Notes: generated by a model from the sequence alone, not told the origin. DNA of 64,000 nucleotides from Oryzias latipes (GCF_002234675.1 NC_019859.2:32572934-32636933), one strand, 5' to 3'; positions 36,065 through 48,566 are shown, counted from the first letter of the stretch. A program made the numbers and translations.

Positions 36065-36897
36065 CATTAGTAGATACTACTATACTGATATATTTTTATT
36101 TGTTTTGTTTCTATTTCATGCTTAGGTCTGTCTGCTTGGGGTGTTCGACTTTTGACTGGGATAAATCTATAATGAACAAAAATTGAAATCAGTTGTTCTG
36201 AAATAAAAATAACAATACCCTTCCATGGTAATTATTAATTATTTCTGTAGACATTTCTTTTCAGGCTAATAAACATAAAACAGTTTTATTAATAGGGCAA
36301 CATAATTCTAACTTCACCAGTTGGTACAGGAACAGGTGGAGCCCCTTTTGCTGAGTTCTGCCTTGCTTCTCTGACCAATGATGCTGACTGTCCCTCATCT
36401 GATGCCGTCTCATCTTTGTCTTCCTCATTGTCTTCTGGCATTCATGCTAGCTGAGGATCATGCTGCTCTGTCTCATCTTCTTCCTCCTCACTACTCCTCT
36501 ATTGTTCCCCTACAATCGCTTTCCTTCCTTCTGATGTACTTTTCTTCTTAAAATAAGAATATATGTTGAATTTCTCTTCATTCTCTGAAAATTGACTTAC
36601 ACAAGCATCAACTAATGTCTATATGTAACTATGTGGAAACAGGACAAAAACACATCAAAATGTTGCTGTAACACAACAACCAATAGTGCCATGAAATGAG
36701 AGGCGCATGTGACAGGGACATCCTTTTTTACGTATTTTTAAAAAGTAATGGCACATCCACCACTGTTAATGATGTGGCGTATTTGCACCAATTATTTGCA
36801 CACAATAAAGATCAGGTGATCTAAAGAACAGTAAACAGATTGTTGAAAGACCCCATAGAAAATAGGTAACAGGCATGAAAAGAAATGTAGTGTTTTG

Positions 36898-36957
36898 GGA
36901 TGTGTGATTGTGTGCCTGTATGCGCGCGTGCGCGCGCATGTGTGCGTGCTTGCATTT
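36898..36957. other. Alternating purine-pyrimidine stretch
   Basis: TGTGTGATTGTGTGCC followed by TATGCGCGCGTGCGCGCGCA and TGTGTGCGTGC; a candidate Z-DNA-forming tract next to the 3' part of the hAT element. Confidence 0.6.
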
Positions 36958-37613
36958 GTGCTGAAACCGGTGCTCACGCGATGCAGGCAGGAAGAGAGGG
37001 GGGAGAGCGCGTGTGAGTGTGTGGAGCGCGTACACGCGCACTTCAGTCGCCGTTTTGGACTTAAGGAAAAAGTAATAAAGAAAGTTCATCTTTAGCAACT
37101 GATACTGGCTCCTGTGTCTAACCGGCTCGGCGGTTCTGAGGGTTCGAACGCGGAAGTGAACCCCGCGTTGTATTCGTGTTCTGCGTCTAGCGGCACGTCT
37201 TTAGATGTCTGCGCACTCAAAGACAACAGGGAGGGGAGGGGGTGTGGGCCGATTTAGGTGATCAGAGCGACTTGCCCGCTTGCTGGCTGTGCATTTGGGA
37301 TGAAACGCACAACTGATGCTACCACAGCTTATCAGCTTATCGTGACCGTGGGGAGGCCACTGGGGTGGCCAGGTGTCGGACAGGGGTGGCCACGGCCACC
37401 CCTGGCCACCCCCTGGTGGCGCCACTGCCAACTTGTCTTGTCCAACAGCTGGGCAGACAGATGAGAGCTGAGGGCCTCTTGTGTTGGACATATTTTACTT
37501 TAACAAGAGGGGTTATTAATCTTCAGACAAACCAAAGGTATGTCTGAATAAACCCCTTTTGTAATTGAGGCCAAACTTTATTAATTTCAATCATGTTTGA
37601 AAATCTTTGGTAT

Positions 37614-38164
37614 TTCAGTCACTTGAGCGCTAAAAGTAGTTCAGCAGCGTGCAACACGAGAAAAGTTGTTCGTCGAAGGTTTCCTCGCAAATGGATGAGG
37701 GATCAGTGCAGGGACAGAGGAACAGATGGAAGAACGGGCTACGACTTCAAGACAAAAAAACCTAACACTAGGCCACCAAGCGTCCTGCTTATAATATGGA
37801 TTTATACATACAATGTTTATTACATACAATTTTTAGTATGTTTATTCTCCGCTGTCGTTTAGGACTCACCACTGTCTAATATATCAGCAACTGTGCTGGC
37901 TTCCCCCATCTTCTCGACGTCAACTTTACTGGCTATTATACATCTTCAAGTGTATCAACCTCAGTTACTCAGAATATCTCAAACAATATTTAATTCCTTT
38001 TCAGTCTTCTTAAAATTTGTGCCATTCAGATCAAATTTCATAAAAAGAAAGTAATTTAATTATGTTTAGAATTTTTCAGACTAGCTTATAAGCTTTGAAA
38101 TGTAAAAACTGAAAGAAACATTAAACTTAGCTAAATTTTGAATAGATTACTTTGCTGGTTTATC
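37614..38164. other. No recognisable gene
   Basis: A frame at 37593-37862 begins inside the LINE tail and has no recognised domain. The rest is AT-rich. Confidence 0.4.
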
Positions 38165-38562
38165 GACTGCTTTTCTCCAACTGTGAGTTATCGACTCATA
38201 ATTTCCTGGAAGTCAGGGGATACTGAACAAACACACACGTGTTCTTTTTTTTAGCACAAGCAAATATTTAGTAACACATTAAAACACATTGCAGCAATGT
38301 ACTTGTGTTTGTTCATGACTTGTACCTGAGTTTGAACAATGATTCAGGGAATTTTCTCCTGAATTTGAAGCACAGTCATCAGAAAATAACAGAGAAACTC
38401 ATGAATCGGAATGTTTGATCGAGTTAACAAAATGTTAGAAAAACGGAACACAATGAGGAACCAGCTATAGTAGGCCCTGATTGGTTGAGGTTTGTTCATC
38501 ATTTCAACTGAAAGTTGAATACTGTTCTCTCTCTGGTCTCTGCTTCCGTGGATTTTCTCCAG
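38165..38562 (-). repeat. Inverted remnant of lectin upstream flank
   Basis: 38165-38290 is the reverse complement of the block upstream of copies A (about 2895-3010) and D (about 39560-39690). The same remnant recurs at 62905-63330. No lectin exon follows on the minus strand, so these are flanks of deleted or out-of-window copies. Confidence 0.65.
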
Positions 38563-38800
38563 GGGGGTATTCCAGGAAGCATGTTTAAACTAGCCTGACT
38601 TTGAGCCTGAACTCTGGCTGAAATCCGCCTGAACTTGCTTACTCTGGGTATGTCGGTTCCAAAAGACCAGAAATGAGTAGGCGTAATTACGCTCGACTTG
38701 GTAACCCCGGGGTTAACGCACGGTACATAAAGACATTCTCAATAGATCGCCGATTTCTGGAGTCACCATGGAAACGTGTGGAGAAAATAAAAAGAGAGCG
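38563..38800 (+). mobile_element. PIF/Harbinger-like end fragment
   Basis: GGGGGGTATTCCAGGAAGCA followed by GTTTAAAC, then GGTAACCCCGGGGTTAACGC, resembles fish Harbinger termini. It lies exactly where the related flank at 63320 reads on without it (TTTTCTCCAGG). The other end is not identified. Confidence 0.5.
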
Positions 38801-40430
38801 CAACACTTGAGACGGAGTCTGAGATTTTAATGACGGCAGATAAAGATTATAAGTCCGTCAAAAAAGTAACACGGCTGAAAAATAATTTAAATAATTTAGT
38901 TAAATTTATTCAAACTCAATAATTGTTCTTACAACTCAAATTTACATATTTATGTAACTAAATGTCACATTACTCTAATAATCTTTTTTCCATCTTAATT
39001 ACTTATATTTCTTGAACTTTCATATGTCTAAGTTTGAGCCGGCAGATATGCTCATTTTTATAACAATAAAAAGAATGGAAAAAAATGCACGGAGTGCAAA
39101 AACTCACGACACACTGTTCTTAATTGATAAGAATGCTGTTTCATTAGCATTCCTAGTGAGGAGCATGACATGTTTCTGTCAAGCTGTTACTTCCGCACGT
39201 GATTGAAATACCTGCTATTGAAAAGGCCTTTCTGTTTTTTGGTGCTACCTTTTTATGGTCTTAAATTTTGAAGTAATACATATTAAAATAATGAATGTAG
39301 TTTTCTTTTCATTCATTATTAGTGATATCAAAGGGAACTTTTACATATTTCCTCAGATGTCAGTCCAAATAGGAACAGCACTGATGTAAATAACAACATC
39401 CATAAGTTTATGTAAGTAGTGTAATTCCTGATGACTGTGATTCAAGCTCAGGAGCAAATTCCCTAAATGATTGTTAAAATATCTCAGCTACAAGTCATAA
39501 TAAAGAACAAACAAACGTAAATTAAAGAAACACAATGCAAAGTCAACAAAAACCGTGATGATTCAGTTTGTTCTAATGTGTTACTAAATATTTGCACGTG
39601 TCAGAAAGAAGAACACGTGTGTGTTTGTTGAGTTTTCTGTTACATCTCCTGACTTTTAAGAAATTATGAGTTGGGAACTCGCAGTTAGAGAAAAGCAGCG
39701 GATCTTTTTTTTAGTAAATTCTATTTTAATATTTTAGAGCATAAGCATAAACATATCTAAATATTTACCATAAATACATTACAGGTTTTATTAAATATTT
39801 ATTTTATTTCTTGAAAAAGTATTTAAAATCTTAAATTTCCTCTTCTTTTGGCAAAGACTTATCATGACAGTGGAGGGACTCATTGCTTTGACCAGAAGCA
39901 GAAGAAAACATGCAGTTAGAAGTCATTGGAAAAGCCCCATAAGATGACAGCTGAGAATCATGGAGAACCCAAAAGAAACGGAGATCTCCATCTTGGACCT
40001 GGAACCGTGTTGTCAGTCACTAAGGACAAAAGATCCCAAAAGCTAAATGTCAAGCAGGAAAGAAAATAAACCTGACCAAAGTCAAAATGTGGAACTTTCA
40101 AAGCTTATTAACTGTTCAGGCCACAAATGTCTTTTTGAGTTTGTTTGCTTCTTGTTCTCTCATTGCCACATTGATTAACTCAACTCTATGGTTAGATAAC
40201 AGCTGTTAGAAGATTTTACATTTTATTAATTTTTATTTCAATTGATGATTACAGTATAATGATTGAGGGCAGATCTGAAGACAAAAACTGTCAACCTGGT
40301 ACTACAATGGTGTGTGTAATAAAGTGATAGATGAGTGTCTTTAACACAACATGTGTCTTTATTGCAGCATTTGTCTGCACTGTTTAGTCATGACTAATAT
40401 TTAATCATTTGTGTAAGGTTAACACACAGA
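38801..40430 (+). repeat. Upstream flank of lectin D, with promoter deletion
   Basis: 39110-39215 matches 1670-1776, and 39220-40420 matches 2532-3745. At about 40422 the text jumps from ATTTAATCATTTGTGT to AAGGTTAACACACAGAGTC, which corresponds to position 6446 in copy A. The deletion removed TATA box, exon 1 and exon 2. No gene is seen in this block. Confidence 0.75.
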
Positions 40431-41269
40431 GTCTGGCTCTATAATTTATATGTATGAATTTGCCAAACTACAACTCATAAAAAAATTACTTTTAAAGGTT
40501 GTTTTAATGTTTTCTGAGCTTTAGTTTAAGAAAATCCCTAAATTCTAGTTTTTTATAACTACGTTCAACAAATCTTTTCTTTAAGCTGTTATGTTAGCTG
40601 TAGTTTAGATGAAGAATGATGCTGTGCTTTACAGCTTATTCATATTTTATTTTCTACAGCTGTGGCACCAAGTTCTCTGGCTGCAATCATTGCTGGGATG
40701 AGCAAACCAATTGCTGGTAAGTTAGAAGATTTTTTGGCTTTCTATAGTTGTTTACGTGATTATTGTTTAATCCTTTTTTATTAAAAAAAAGAACACCAAA
40801 TCATTATGATCTCATAATTATTTTAGTTTTAATGGTGCTTAGTTTTAAAACTATTCATTGTTTGTAATAAATGAAACAGCTTTTTTCGATATTTTTATCA
40901 TGAATTTCATGTTAAGTCGTAATAGTTTCTATATTTTTCATTTCAGATTTCTAACTTTCTTACACAATATTTAATGGTTTTGAAATACATTTTTCAAAAT
41001 AAAGTGAAAAAGCATGTTAATGTTAATACAGTTCAAGCTAATAGTTGTTGCAGCTGAAAGAAAGAATGAAGCAGAAAATCTGACTAAAACAAAAATGAAC
41101 ATTTCATAGTTGAAATTAAAAATATAATTTTTTTTTCAGATCTGAAGGCCAGCTACAACAGACTCTTGGCTCAAAAAAAGGGGATCTCATGTCGCTGCAG
41201 TGAGTATAAAAATAAGAAACTTTAATTAAATGTGATCAATTCTACAGTAAGAATAAGATCTGCTTTCTA

Positions 41270-42182
41270 AGTAGTAGTAACAAGTTTATTTCAAATCAAA
41301 TCAACCTTTACCTGGAAAAGAAAATATAAGTCAATACATGACTTGGAAAATAAGATTTGAAAGGGGGATGGAAGAAGCAAAAGCTTATAAAAATTCAAAC
41401 CCCCACTCAACAACAATCATAACAACAAAACAATGAAATTAAACATTTGACATAATAACGCTAACATACAAAAAACACCTGATGACGACAGACAGACATG
41501 CCCAAAAACTCCGACCAACACCAAACCCCCCATAAAGGAAACAACAACAGAATAAAACTAAATAAAACAAAACAACCACTTTGGTAATGATCCTTCCAAA
41601 GTCCAAGACTACACATACTCATCATTGTTACATTGCATCTTGGTACACGTTCATTATATATCTTTTAAACATAACTTTAAAATGAACAAGATTTTTACAA
41701 GTTTTCATGTCGTCCGATAAATTGTTCCAGAGTGTGACACCCTTTACTGAGATACACATCGATTTTAATGTTGTCCTTATTTTGGGTTGACAGAATTTGT
41801 TGATTCCTCTCAATTTATATCTATTAACAGCATCTCTGTTTTGAAATAAAGATTGAATGTTGGTCGGCAGAGAATTTATTGAAGCTTTATACATGATTTG
41901 GGCCGTTTTAAAATCTACCAAGTCCTGCAATTTTAAATTAAATGTATTAAGAAAAAGTGGATTGGTGTGCTCATTATATTTAACTTTGTGAACTAATCTG
42001 ATGGCTCGCTTTTGGAGTATAACTAAAGGATGCAAATTAGTTTTGTAGCAATTTCCCCACACTTCAATACAGTAATTCAAATATGCCATTATAAAGGAAT
42101 GATACAAAATAAATAAAGCGGATTGGTTAAGCATCGAGCTACACCTTTTCATCAAACCAACACATTTAGCCACTTTAGAACT
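41270..42182 (-). mobile_element. LINE in intron 4 of lectin D
   Basis: An open frame on the minus strand (42173-41628, 181 aa) is a reverse transcriptase C-terminal region: FIMAYLNYCIEVWGN, LVILQKRAIRLVH, FKTAQIMYKASINSLP, GVTLWNNLSDDMK. The 3' end at 41270-41330 carries a TACTACTAC tail. Copy A lacks it at the same position (about 7264), so it is younger than the A/D duplication. Clade not certain. Confidence 0.8.
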
Positions 42183-42876
42183 TTATTAAAGAAAAAAAAA
42201 GAAACAACTGGCTGGTCTTTTTTTAGACGCCTCTGTGATCCAAGCTTGTAATAACCAACAAAATCTTCTGAAACGAGGACTGATTTCATGTGGTAAGTAG
42301 GAAATAATAACTATTTTTTAATTTAGTCAGTAAGTTTCTGATGTTGAGTCCCGCCTTGAGAGGTCGCCGCTCTGCTGCTGGGCCAAAATTAAATATTCCT
42401 TTTTCAGAATTCTGTTTTGTGACTCGGCAGGAGCTTAAATCATGCAAAAACTGTAAAACATGTCACCACTTTAAACACTTAAACTGTTAAACCAAATATT
42501 GGAGCATATTGAAAAAAACATGCCCGGAAAAACATTTATTGTGTGTTACTTATCAAAAGCAAGAAGCAAAAATGTCATTGCTTTTTACTCTGTCTTAATA
42601 TGATAAAAAGGAAAGGCAAAAATGTGTGCAGGCATCAGGGAAATGACATAAATGATTCTTGAATGAACTGCTGATTCAACATTTCCCTGTAAATGCAGTT
42701 CAAACATGTGGACCAACTGTTGCAGTCAAGAAAGAATTGCAGCTTTTTGCAGAGCTTTCTTTCTATTTTTCCCACAGATTCACAGCTGATTTCAGCGAAT
42801 GTCCAGAGAAACTCACTGCAGCAACAAGTGAATGTCCTCAGTAAGTGTGAGAAAGTCAGGATCCTGTGTTGATTTA

Positions 42877-44185
42877 AATCAATCAAATCAAATCAAACTT
42901 TATTCATATACAATTTGTCTTATGAAAGCATAACACAAAGTGATTTAAATTAAACACAAAACAAATAAATATTATGAAAACAAGAATGAATATTAAGAGA
43001 GCCCCCTCCCCATAACTACACACAACCCCACACGTCTCACACCTCCCACCTCCTAACTGATGGGGAAAGACAATGAGGAAATAGGCTGAGCACAAAATCA
43101 GAATGTTTGTTATTGGAAACGCTAATAATAATTGGAACCTCCCTCTCTGTGAACAGCTGCATAGCCAGCCATTTGCAGAATCACAGGTGGGGACCGCTCC
43201 ACCACAGCAAAGTGGTGTTGCAGGTCCCCATGTAGAGCTGCAGCTGCTGATCAGCAGCCGAACCAGAGGTAGAGGTTCCAGCTGAGGAAGCACTGGAGAT
43301 AAAAATGAAAATAAAAATGAGAATTAAAGAGTAAACATACAGATAAAGGGAATAAACCAATAAACAATAAAACATTGAAATAAGGTCAATTAAAATAAAT
43401 CATTGATTACCTAAATTTCATAAAACAAGATAAAATGGATAAATACATTAATAAAAGTAGGAAAATTAGCTAAAAGTCAGGTTAAAAAGATGTGTTCTGA
43501 GCTTTTTCTCAGAAGTATTAATGCTATCCGCAGCACTATGCCGTCTGTTCCACAAACGGGGGCCATAATGTTAAAAAGCAGCATCTCTGTAGGTTTTGGT
43601 TTCTACCGGTTTAATGGTTAATACAGTAGACCACAGCCAGAGGATCACGGGTTCGGCGAGGGTTCATATTTTAATAAAAGATTTGATAAATAAGAAGGCG
43701 CCAGAACATTAGTTAAAAGTTAAAAATGGTTAAAAGTATCTTAAAATCAATCCTGAAGCATATCAGAGGGGCCAATGTATCAGGTGCAGCTCAGGCGTAC
43801 ACAATGGTGGAGTCAGGGAGTGGCAGAATCAGAGTCTTTAACATAAGTTCAGGAGGCCATCCAAAAAAAAAGAGGAATAAATCAGGAACAAAAGCTCTAA
43901 GAACTCTGGAGAGAAGGCTGGATTGCTCACAGTGAAAGAAAGACAATCTGGCAGCAGCTCGAAAAGAAGCCACTGCTTATATAGAGAAGACAATGAGGCA
44001 CAGCTGGAACACATTAGGGAGGAAGTACATCTAAAATCACATTTAAAATACAGTTAAAAAGTGCTTTTATTGGTCTTGTGTCATCAGGAGACATAGCTAT
44101 GTACAGCTGGGTATCATCAGCATAGCAATGACAACTGACGTTGTGGCTTCTGATGATTTAATTCGAAATGTTTTGGTAAAAACAG
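42877..44185 (-). mobile_element. LINE in intron 6 of lectin D (ortholog of 8436-11235)
   Basis: Same insertion as in copy A, with (GATTT)n tail at 42877-42900. The minus strand at about 44120-44095 still encodes the RT motif YADDTQLY. It has an internal deletion relative to copy A, and lacks the solo LTR, giving the empty site TTATGAAAGCATAACAC. Confidence 0.75.
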
Positions 44186-45722
44186 TCAAATGAAATAAAC
44201 GATTCTTTAATGAACTGCTGATTAAACATTTCCCTGTAAATACAGTTTAAAAATGTGGGCCAACTTTTACAACCAAGAAAGTTTTGTACAAATCTTCTTT
44301 TACTTTTTGTTGTACTTAAAACTCTTAATTAAGATAAAAAAAGAAAGTTTTTCCTCTTGTAAAAGAAAATCTTTCTATTTTTCCCACAGATTCACTGCTG
44401 AGCTCAGCAAATGCCCAGAGAAGCTCACTGCAACAACAAGTGACTGACCTCAGTAAGTGTGAGAAAGTCAGGAACCTGTGTTAATTTAATTTTTAGATTT
44501 TGGCACAAACAGTAAAATAAATTAACAAATAATTGATTAGGGGAATGCATGGATTATTTAAAAGCTGTGAAAAATGTTGTTTCTTTGATTGTCTTAAAAA
44601 ACATCTTTTCTTTTTAACTCCACAGGTTCCCAGTTGACTTCTGTGACTAAACAGAGAGACGCATTACAGAGTAAGATAAATGTTTTTAGTAAGTGGAAGA
44701 CAGTCGGTGAAAAAAGCCATTGAAAATGTTTAACTGCTTTTTTATTTTTGCTTTTTAAACATTTTACTTTGAAAATAATTTGCAGAAAATGGTTTATAGT
44801 TGTGTTTATCATTAGATGTAAGCATTACATGAAAAAACTATTTTCATATAGTGGGCATATGTGGGCAATATCGCGTTTCATAAGCTGTTTCAAAAAATTC
44901 AGAATGTTTATTTAATTTAATCCAATTATATATGTGGAAGTGATTTCTAGATCTTTTTTTCTGGATCTGTCCTGTTAAAGTGAATATCAAAGACCGTCTC
45001 ACAGAGTTCATTGTTCAAAAATGTGATCACTGACATGCAAACACTTTTCATTTGTTTTGGTTCAGAAGGTTTATGTGTGCACAGGATTATGAATGAAACA
45101 ATTACGATATCTGATCTCAACACCTGAAACTTCTGCTTGTCTGTCATTAGTTCAATGATCCTTTCCTGAATAATTTAGAATCAAGATTTTCTTGGGAGAC
45201 ATTAATCCCAGCTGTTATGTTTTCAAAAAGTCTTCCTACAAGGAGAGAAAGTCTAAAATACAATAACATTGCCGCTCACTGAGTTCCCTATTATTGCTTT
45301 ATTTGTCATGTTTAGGGCCTCATCAATACACCGTCTTATTGGTTCACTAGATCAAATTAAAAGTGAGCTCATTAGCAGAAGCCTGACACTGACAGTCATC
45401 TAAGGAAGTTGTATTTGATCAGGGTTGGATTAAAAAAAACAGAACAATGGTCACTTGAGGACCAGGGTTTGGAAATGTTGTTTTAGAGGAAAGAAAGAAA
45501 ACTAGAATCAAGAAGAAAGGATAACTGTGGAGGACCTGATGATATGAGACTGAGTGTCTTAAGATCTACAAGAAACTGTCCTAATAGCTGATAAATCTGA
45601 CTTTTACTGTTGATATTTTCTTCTTTGCTTTAAATCTTGTTTAATCATAATTTTAGATCCTTTCTGAACTTGAAATCTTTCCTCCAACAGATGAGGGATG
45701 GCAATCTTTCAATAGACACCTT

Positions 45723-46440
45723 AGGGAGATACGCCCTGCTCAAGGGTCACAGCTGCAATTCGAAAGACTTCCAGCTCCGCTCAGTGACTGGACAACAGGC
45801 CCAGACTTCCATTTTTCCATTTCCCTCTCGCCATGCTCTGCGTTTTTCTCCACCCCAACCTATCTTCCCCCCCTTAGACGATCTCTCCAGCCTGAGAGCG
45901 AGGGACGTATTGGGTTTTTATCACTTTACAGCATTTTTAAAAAACTAAAATGGCAGCAAGGCGGAAAAAAAAGTCATTTATGAAATAAAGAGGTAAAATG
46001 GTTCCGGTTTAGGACTGAGAAGCTACCTCGCTGAAATGGTCCTCGGCAGAAGCAGAGGCTGAGAGCAGCAGCAGACTTCCCATGCAAAGTTACCTGATCC
46101 TCAAATCAGCCTAAGAGACGTGGGAGGGTTATCACGACACGTGTCTTTAGCTCAACATTGGTCTACACTTTTTACTTTCTTAATCCAGAGACATAACTAA
46201 TATTTAATCATTTGTGTGCTTCCTTGTATAGTTTTCTGTCAGAATACTTAAGGATATTTCTGATTTATGTACTCAGGTTGGGCGTTTTTCTATCAAAAAT
46301 GGTAATATGATCATCAGTATGTACTGTAATATAAACTGGCTTCCATGACTTGAGGTCATTATAATTGATTTTCCTTTATTTGATTCATTTTAGGATCTGG
46401 GTTCAGTCTTTTGGAAGAAAGCCAAAGCTAAATAAAGGGG
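45723..46440 (+). repeat. Spacer before lectin E, shared with 13985-14660
   Basis: Noncoding sequence homologous to the A/B spacer, running up to GGGGTTAGAC of the promoter block. Confidence 0.7.
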
Positions 46441-46445
46441 TTAGA

Positions 46446-46611
46446 CCAGAGGTGGGAGCTGAGGGCCGCATTCCTGCATGTTTTCCAATGTACCCTGCTC
46501 TGGCATGTTCTGATTGGCTGGACACACCTGATCAGCCCTAAGTAGGGCGAGACTATCTGGAAATCATGCAGACACACCGGCCCTTGAGGCCTGGGATTGC
46601 CCACCCCGGGG
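46446..46611. mobile_element. hAT-like MITE in the lectin E promoter region
   Basis: Begins CAGAGGTGGGAGCTG and ends GATTGCCCACCCCGG, the pattern of short fish hAT elements. It splits the conserved GGTTAGAC|ACATGTTTATG block; the left flank GGTTAGAC and right flank GGGCAGAC would be a diverged 8-bp duplication. The retrovirus inserted five bases further on. Confidence 0.55.
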
Positions 46612-46621
46612 GCAGACACAT

Positions 46622-46951
46622 TGTCAGGGTTCTGACTTTTTCCTTAATAAAGAGAAGAACCACACAGGAGATGAGAGCTTTTGCTAGACTTCTGCAGAAG
46701 GAGAATGGGTCTGTGAGAGCGCGAACTGTCACAGAGGAGTTCTGCCATCCTAGTGCATGGAGCCTTCTTTTATTGAAAACTCAAGGTTGCAGACATGAAT
46801 GTGGGTCATTTAATCAGAAACAACAAGAACATCATATTCTCGTATCATCAGAACTTTTCAGGTCATTATTTCTTACTGAAAGATAGAAATGAGACAATCA
46901 TATTATGGAGATTATAGTGTGCAAGCAAATGATAATTATTTAACTCTAACA
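46622..46951 (-). repeat. 3' LTR of the endogenous retrovirus
   Basis: 330 bases; differs from the 5' LTR by a few substitutions and short indels (for example a deleted stretch near 50872 in the other copy), so the insertion is not brand new. Confidence 0.85.
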
Positions 46952-46968
46952 TCCCTCCCATTTTATCA
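46952..46968 (-). promoter_or_regulatory. Polypurine tract
   Basis: Minus strand reads GATAAAATGGGAGGGA directly before the 3' LTR start, the usual primer for plus-strand DNA synthesis. Confidence 0.75.
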
Positions 46969-47095
46969 TTTCAAACATGTCATAAGTAAACACCATAAGG
47001 GGAAGGTACAAACGTGAAACATGGTTTTTAATCATAAGAACAGGGCATCACAACATCATTTCACCACTTGCTTTTGCACTTTCAGTGTGAGAGAT

Positions 47096-47632
47096 TCATA
47101 CGATGCCTCTGGAGTAGGAGTATTCACGTGGGGAGGGGTCATCTTCAGCTTGTTGGACAAGCTGGTAACGATTGAAAGTCTGCATGGTAGCCTTTGCGAT
47201 CATGGACATGACACAAGGCAGAGCGCATGTTGTAAAAATACTAAACATGCACAAAACGATGAGCATAGGGGTCAATAATTTCCGCAGGAGGTGGCCTGTG
47301 GTCAGCCAGGACCAGATGTCACTGGTGGGACTGGCACCGGGAGTCGCAGACTTAACGTAGGCTTGCAGCCCTGTTAAGTCGTGCAGTGCGGTAGAAATGT
47401 CCTGTCCATCACTGCCGCTGTCCGGGATGAAAGTGCAGCAGGTGTCTCCAACCATTTTGCACACACCTCCTGATGATGCAGTTAGGAGGTCGAGCACGAG
47501 TCGATTTTGCAGAACCATAGTTCTAATGGCCGACATCTCTGCTGCTGATGCATTGGAAAACGTGTAGGTGGTGCTAAGGAGTTTCTGCAATGCGTACCTG
47601 TTGATCTCGATGAGGTCTCTTACTTCTGCCAC
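47096..47632 (-). pseudogene. Retroviral env, transmembrane subunit remnant
   Basis: An open frame of 178 codons shows, in order, a helical heptad region, a CX6CC motif (CKMVGDTCC, about residues 58-66), a juxtamembrane part, a hydrophobic span (residues 122-146) and a short cytoplasmic tail. This is the layout of class I retroviral TM proteins. The surface subunit upstream is not readable as one frame, so env is not intact. Confidence 0.8.
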
Positions 47633-48314
47633 TCCGATCCATGGAAGAAGTGATTGTCCGAATTTTGCTCCTCCACCCCAGATGCGGAACTCCCATGGGA
47701 CTCAAGTAGTGGTAGTCATTTGTAGGGCGTTCATGTGGAACTCCAGTGAGCCAGTTTCCGTCGTGCGGGGTGAGGGTTAGGGACAGTTATTCATGAAGAT
47801 GCGTCTCCGTTAGATCGGTTGTAGCCAGGATCTGTGCTGAGTTCGTACAGGCAATCTTGTCTCCTGGTTATGTTGCCTGGGTGGAGGCCTGTATTGGGTG
47901 AGGCATACAGCATGAAGGTGCATACACAACAACTAGTGATGTTGCTGTCGTGTGCAGTTCTGTTCATTAGTTGCCACCAGTGATTGGTACTGTAGGAATG
48001 ATGGTGGGTGGCAATACTGAGGTGAGTTGTCTTTTCATACAGATCCCATTAGCGGCGGGCTAGGTTGATACCGCCTTCTCCCGGTTTCTCCATTGCTAGG
48101 AAAGACAACATGCTACAGTCACAGCGCAGCTCCGCACCCACCTGCTGCGGTCTCCCAGCAGTGGGGCTTCCATGCTGCTAGGTTGTTGAGTCACTTCAAA
48201 GATCCAAGTTCTAATGGATGTTGGGTTTGGCTGGTTTCTTCGCTGAGGATTGAGACGAACCGCCACTAAAAGACGGAACCCCTTTGTAGTCAGACTTCAC
48301 CACAACAGCCTCCT

Positions 48315-48566
48315 TTAGGCCTCTGGTGCACACTGCAACTTACAGTGACTGTGATGTATCCAGCTGGGGCGTTCAGCTATTGTTATTGCCGTGGGTGTTG
48401 TTAGGAGGACTTGGTATGGTCCTTCCCACCATGGGCTGGTCCAGTTCTTCCTCTTTTGGACCTTGATGAACACCCAGTCGCCTGGTTTCACTGGTGAGCT
48501 TTCCTGTGGAGATGAAGAGTCAGATGGCAGTAAATTTGCACTGGACAGCTTCTTCTGCTTTATCAT
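48315..48566 (-). pseudogene. Retroviral integrase C-terminal remnant
   Basis: The frame contains [21 protein letters not shown] and WIHHSHCK, the pattern of the gammaretrovirus-type integrase C-terminal domain at the end of pol. The catalytic core upstream is absent. Confidence 0.75.

Larger units (their letters stand above)
35056..37427. mobile_element. hAT-type DNA element (2372 bp) with 8-bp target duplication
   Basis: Ends CAGTGGCGCCTCCAG and, inverted, CAGTGGCGCCACCAG. It is flanked by CCAACTTG at 35048-35055 and 37428-37435. On the minus strand near 36540-36340 an acidic stretch (EEEEDE, PEDNEEDKDE) then APPVPVPTG could be the N-terminal remnant of a transposase, but no intact gene is present. 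Contains the nested MITE at 35279-36064 and a CpG-rich alternating stretch at 36898-36957. Confidence 0.8.
34983..37613 (-). mobile_element. LINE 3' end (minus), split by a hAT element
   Basis: The minus strand from 37613 to 37436 matches the AT-rich tail of the 4538-6114 element (GTTTGGCCTCAATTACAAAAGG, then CCAACACAAGAGGCCCTCAG and CAGCTGTTGGACA). It then continues, after the hAT insertion, as a degenerate poly-A (poly-T at 35047-34983 on the plus strand). Confidence 0.75.
40660..45722 (+). pseudogene. Lectin D: neck exons 3-8 intact, no promoter, CTLD cut off
   Basis: Exons 40660-40716, 41140-41199, 42227-42292, 42778-42840, 44390-44452 and 44626-44688 are all phase 1 to phase 1 with GT/AG ends and no lesion; the neck reads with the same Cys pattern as copy C (ISCRC, QACNN, LISC) and three 21-codon coiled-coil exons. 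Exon 9 begins at 45691 (12 bases shorter at its start than in A/E) and after RH at about 45722 runs into the spacer homologous to 13985-14660. The rest of the CTLD is missing. In frame, exon 9 would read on for about 90 codons of unrelated sequence to a TGA near 45985. Without promoter, signal exon or CTLD this is best treated as a pseudogene, though an exon donor for alternative splicing is conceivable. Confidence 0.8.

Noticed and set aside
36300-36500. Acidic minus-strand peptide as a complete transposase
   Set aside because: Only a short acidic segment is readable, with stops; no catalytic or dimerisation region is found.
47096-47632. Possible intact, domesticated retroviral envelope gene
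   Set aside because: Only the transmembrane part is open; the surface subunit upstream is not readable and pol is mostly missing.
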